From JBEVJK01 sp040510195 (GTDB taxonomy: Bacteria > Pseudomonadota > Alphaproteobacteria > Rhizobiales > Rhizobiaceae), in contig JBEVJK010000136.1 in NCBI GenBank assembly GCA_040510195.1, positions 1-64,000 of the forward strand: a DNA stretch of 64,000 nucleotides, written 5' to 3'. Below are positions 63,056-64,000 of this stretch, in pieces. Position 1 is the stretch's first letter. Every line of letters begins with the position of its first letter. The translations under genes and the position numbers were made by a program. The notes under the pieces are model-generated. The model was not told where the DNA came from and searched no databases. It saw only the letters and a program-made list of their open reading frames with translations.

Positions 63056-64000
63056 GCTTCGACCTGATCGTCAAGGGCGGCACGCTGCCCGACGGCACCG
63101 TTGCCGACATCGGCGTCTCCGGCGAGACGATCGCGGCGATCGCGCCGCGGCTCGACGCCGAGGCGGGCCGGGTCGTCGACGCTGCCGGCTGCCTGGTGTC
63201 GCCGCCCTTCGTCGACCCGCACTTCCACATGGATGCGACGCTTTCCTACGGGCTGCCGCGCATCAACGCCTCGGGCACGTTGCTCGAAGGCATTGCGCTG
63301 TGGGGCGAGTTGAAACCGCTGCTCACGCACGAGGCGGTGAAGGAGCGGGCGCTCGCCTATTGCGACTGGGCGGTGTCGATGGGCCTGCTCGCCATCCGCA
63401 CCCATGTCGACGTCTGCGACGACCGGCTGCTGGCGGTCGAAGCGCTGCTTCAGGTCAAGCAGGACGTGGCGCCGGCGATCGACCTGCAGCTCGTCGCCTT
63501 CCCGCAGGACGGGCTCTACCGCTCGCCGAGCGCGCGCGACAACACGCTGCGCGCGCTCGAGCTGGGCGTCGACGTGGTCGGCGGCATCCCGCATTTCGAG
63601 CGGACGATGGCCGACGGCACCCGCTCGGTGACGGAGCTTTGCGAGATCGCCGCAGCGCGGGGGCTGATGGTGGACATGCATTGCGACGAGACCGACGATC
63701 CGCTTTCTCGCCACATCGAGCAGCTGGCCTACGAGACCACCCGGCTCGGGCTCGGGGGACGGGTCGCCGGATCGCACCTGACCTCGATGCATTCGATGGA
63801 CAACTACTACGTCTCAAAGCTCCTGCCGCTGATCGCCGAGGCGCAAGTGGCGGCGATCCCCAACCCGCTCATCAACATCATGCTGCAAGGCCGCCACGAC
63901 AGCTATCCCAAGCGGCGCGGGATGACCCGCGTGCCGGAGATGCTCCGCCACGGCATCCGCGTCGGCTGGGGCCAGGACTGCGTGCTCGACCCGTGGTACT
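63052..64000 (+). CDS. Cytosine-deaminase-like amidohydrolase (3' end outside window)
   Basis: The first 316 residues of a metal-dependent amidohydrolase closely resembling E. coli CodA are visible. The metal ligands are H57 and H59 (DPHFHMD), H210 (DMHCDETDD) and D309, the catalytic Glu is E213 and His is H242 (SHLTSMHSM). Residue Q152 (FPQDG) aligns with CodA Q156, which contacts cytosine. In CodA the residue after the ligand Asp is D314. Here it is C310 (GQDCVLDPWY). This altered pocket suggests a related substrate. It ends the transporter operon. Confidence 0.9.
   Translation, partial: MSFDLIVKGGTLPDGTVADIGVSGETIAAIAPRLDAEAGRVVDAAGCLVSPPFVDPHFHMDATLSYGLPRINASGTLLEGIALWGELKPLLTHEAVKERALAYCDWAVSMGLLAIRTHVDVCDDRLLAVEALLQVKQDVAPAIDLQLVAFPQDGLYRSPSARDNTLRALELGVDVVGGIPHFERTMADGTRSVTELCEIAAARGLMVDMHCDETDDPLSRHIEQLAYETTRLGLGGRVAGSHLTSMHSMDNYYVSKLLPLIAEAQVAAIPNPLINIMLQGRHDSYPKRRGMTRVPEMLRHGIRVGWGQDCVLDPWY

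Overview
The window is GC-rich alphaproteobacterial chromosome. The best fit is the Rhizobiales (Hyphomicrobiales), near Mesorhizobium, Aminobacter and other Phyllobacteriaceae. Evidence is the ftsH-glmM order, the serC-serA pair behind a serC-type leader, pstSCAB-phoU-phoB, Omp25/Omp31-like outer-membrane proteins, CtrA-like boxes and a complete PhyR-NepR-EcfG general stress module. I see no insertion sequence, prophage, integrase or CRISPR array. Most genes look like core or conserved-accessory genes.

Layout. 1-5.4 kb: the 3' part of ftsH, glmM, and two Omp25/31-like beta-barrel genes. The first of these is interrupted by an in-frame TAG. Both have a TTAA-N7-TTAAC box upstream. 5.4-9.4 kb: serine synthesis (leader RNA, serC, serA) and a convergent EamA exporter. 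9.4-18.5 kb: purA, a large membrane-anchored unknown protein, rpoH, rluD, tRNA-Glu(CTC) and small conserved proteins. 18.8-27.9 kb: a hybrid histidine kinase, then the Pho regulon operon pstSCAB-phoU-phoB behind a clear Pho box. 27.9-36 kb: a ROK regulator, a class III cyclase with a TPR region, an aldehyde dehydrogenase, two small GNAT proteins, and a hydrolase/ring-cleaving dioxygenase pair.

36-45.5 kb is the most coherent region. The general stress response regulators (phyR, nepR, ecfG), a FATGUY-type receiver and an HWE kinase sit among likely target genes: ku, a PRC-barrel protein, a lipid-kinase-like protein, DUF883 and DUF1328 proteins and a small unknown. I find eight GGAAC-N16/17-CGTT elements here, each correctly oriented before a gene or operon. 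45.5-51 kb holds two more sensor kinases, an OmpR-type regulator and a divergent regulator with a degenerate receiver.

51-64 kb: a small membrane protein, an L,D-transpeptidase, a DUF1127 protein, and the urea ABC transporter operon urtABCDE (minus strand) with a sigma-54 promoter match. Divergent from it is a BMP-type nucleoside/nucleobase ABC transporter operon ending in a cytosine-deaminase-like amidohydrolase cut by the window edge. Together these suggest scavenging of nitrogen from urea and nucleobases.

Start codons were chosen from ribosome-binding sites and family lengths, so several differ from the longest possible reading frame. All functional calls rest on reading motifs by eye. 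No database search was run.
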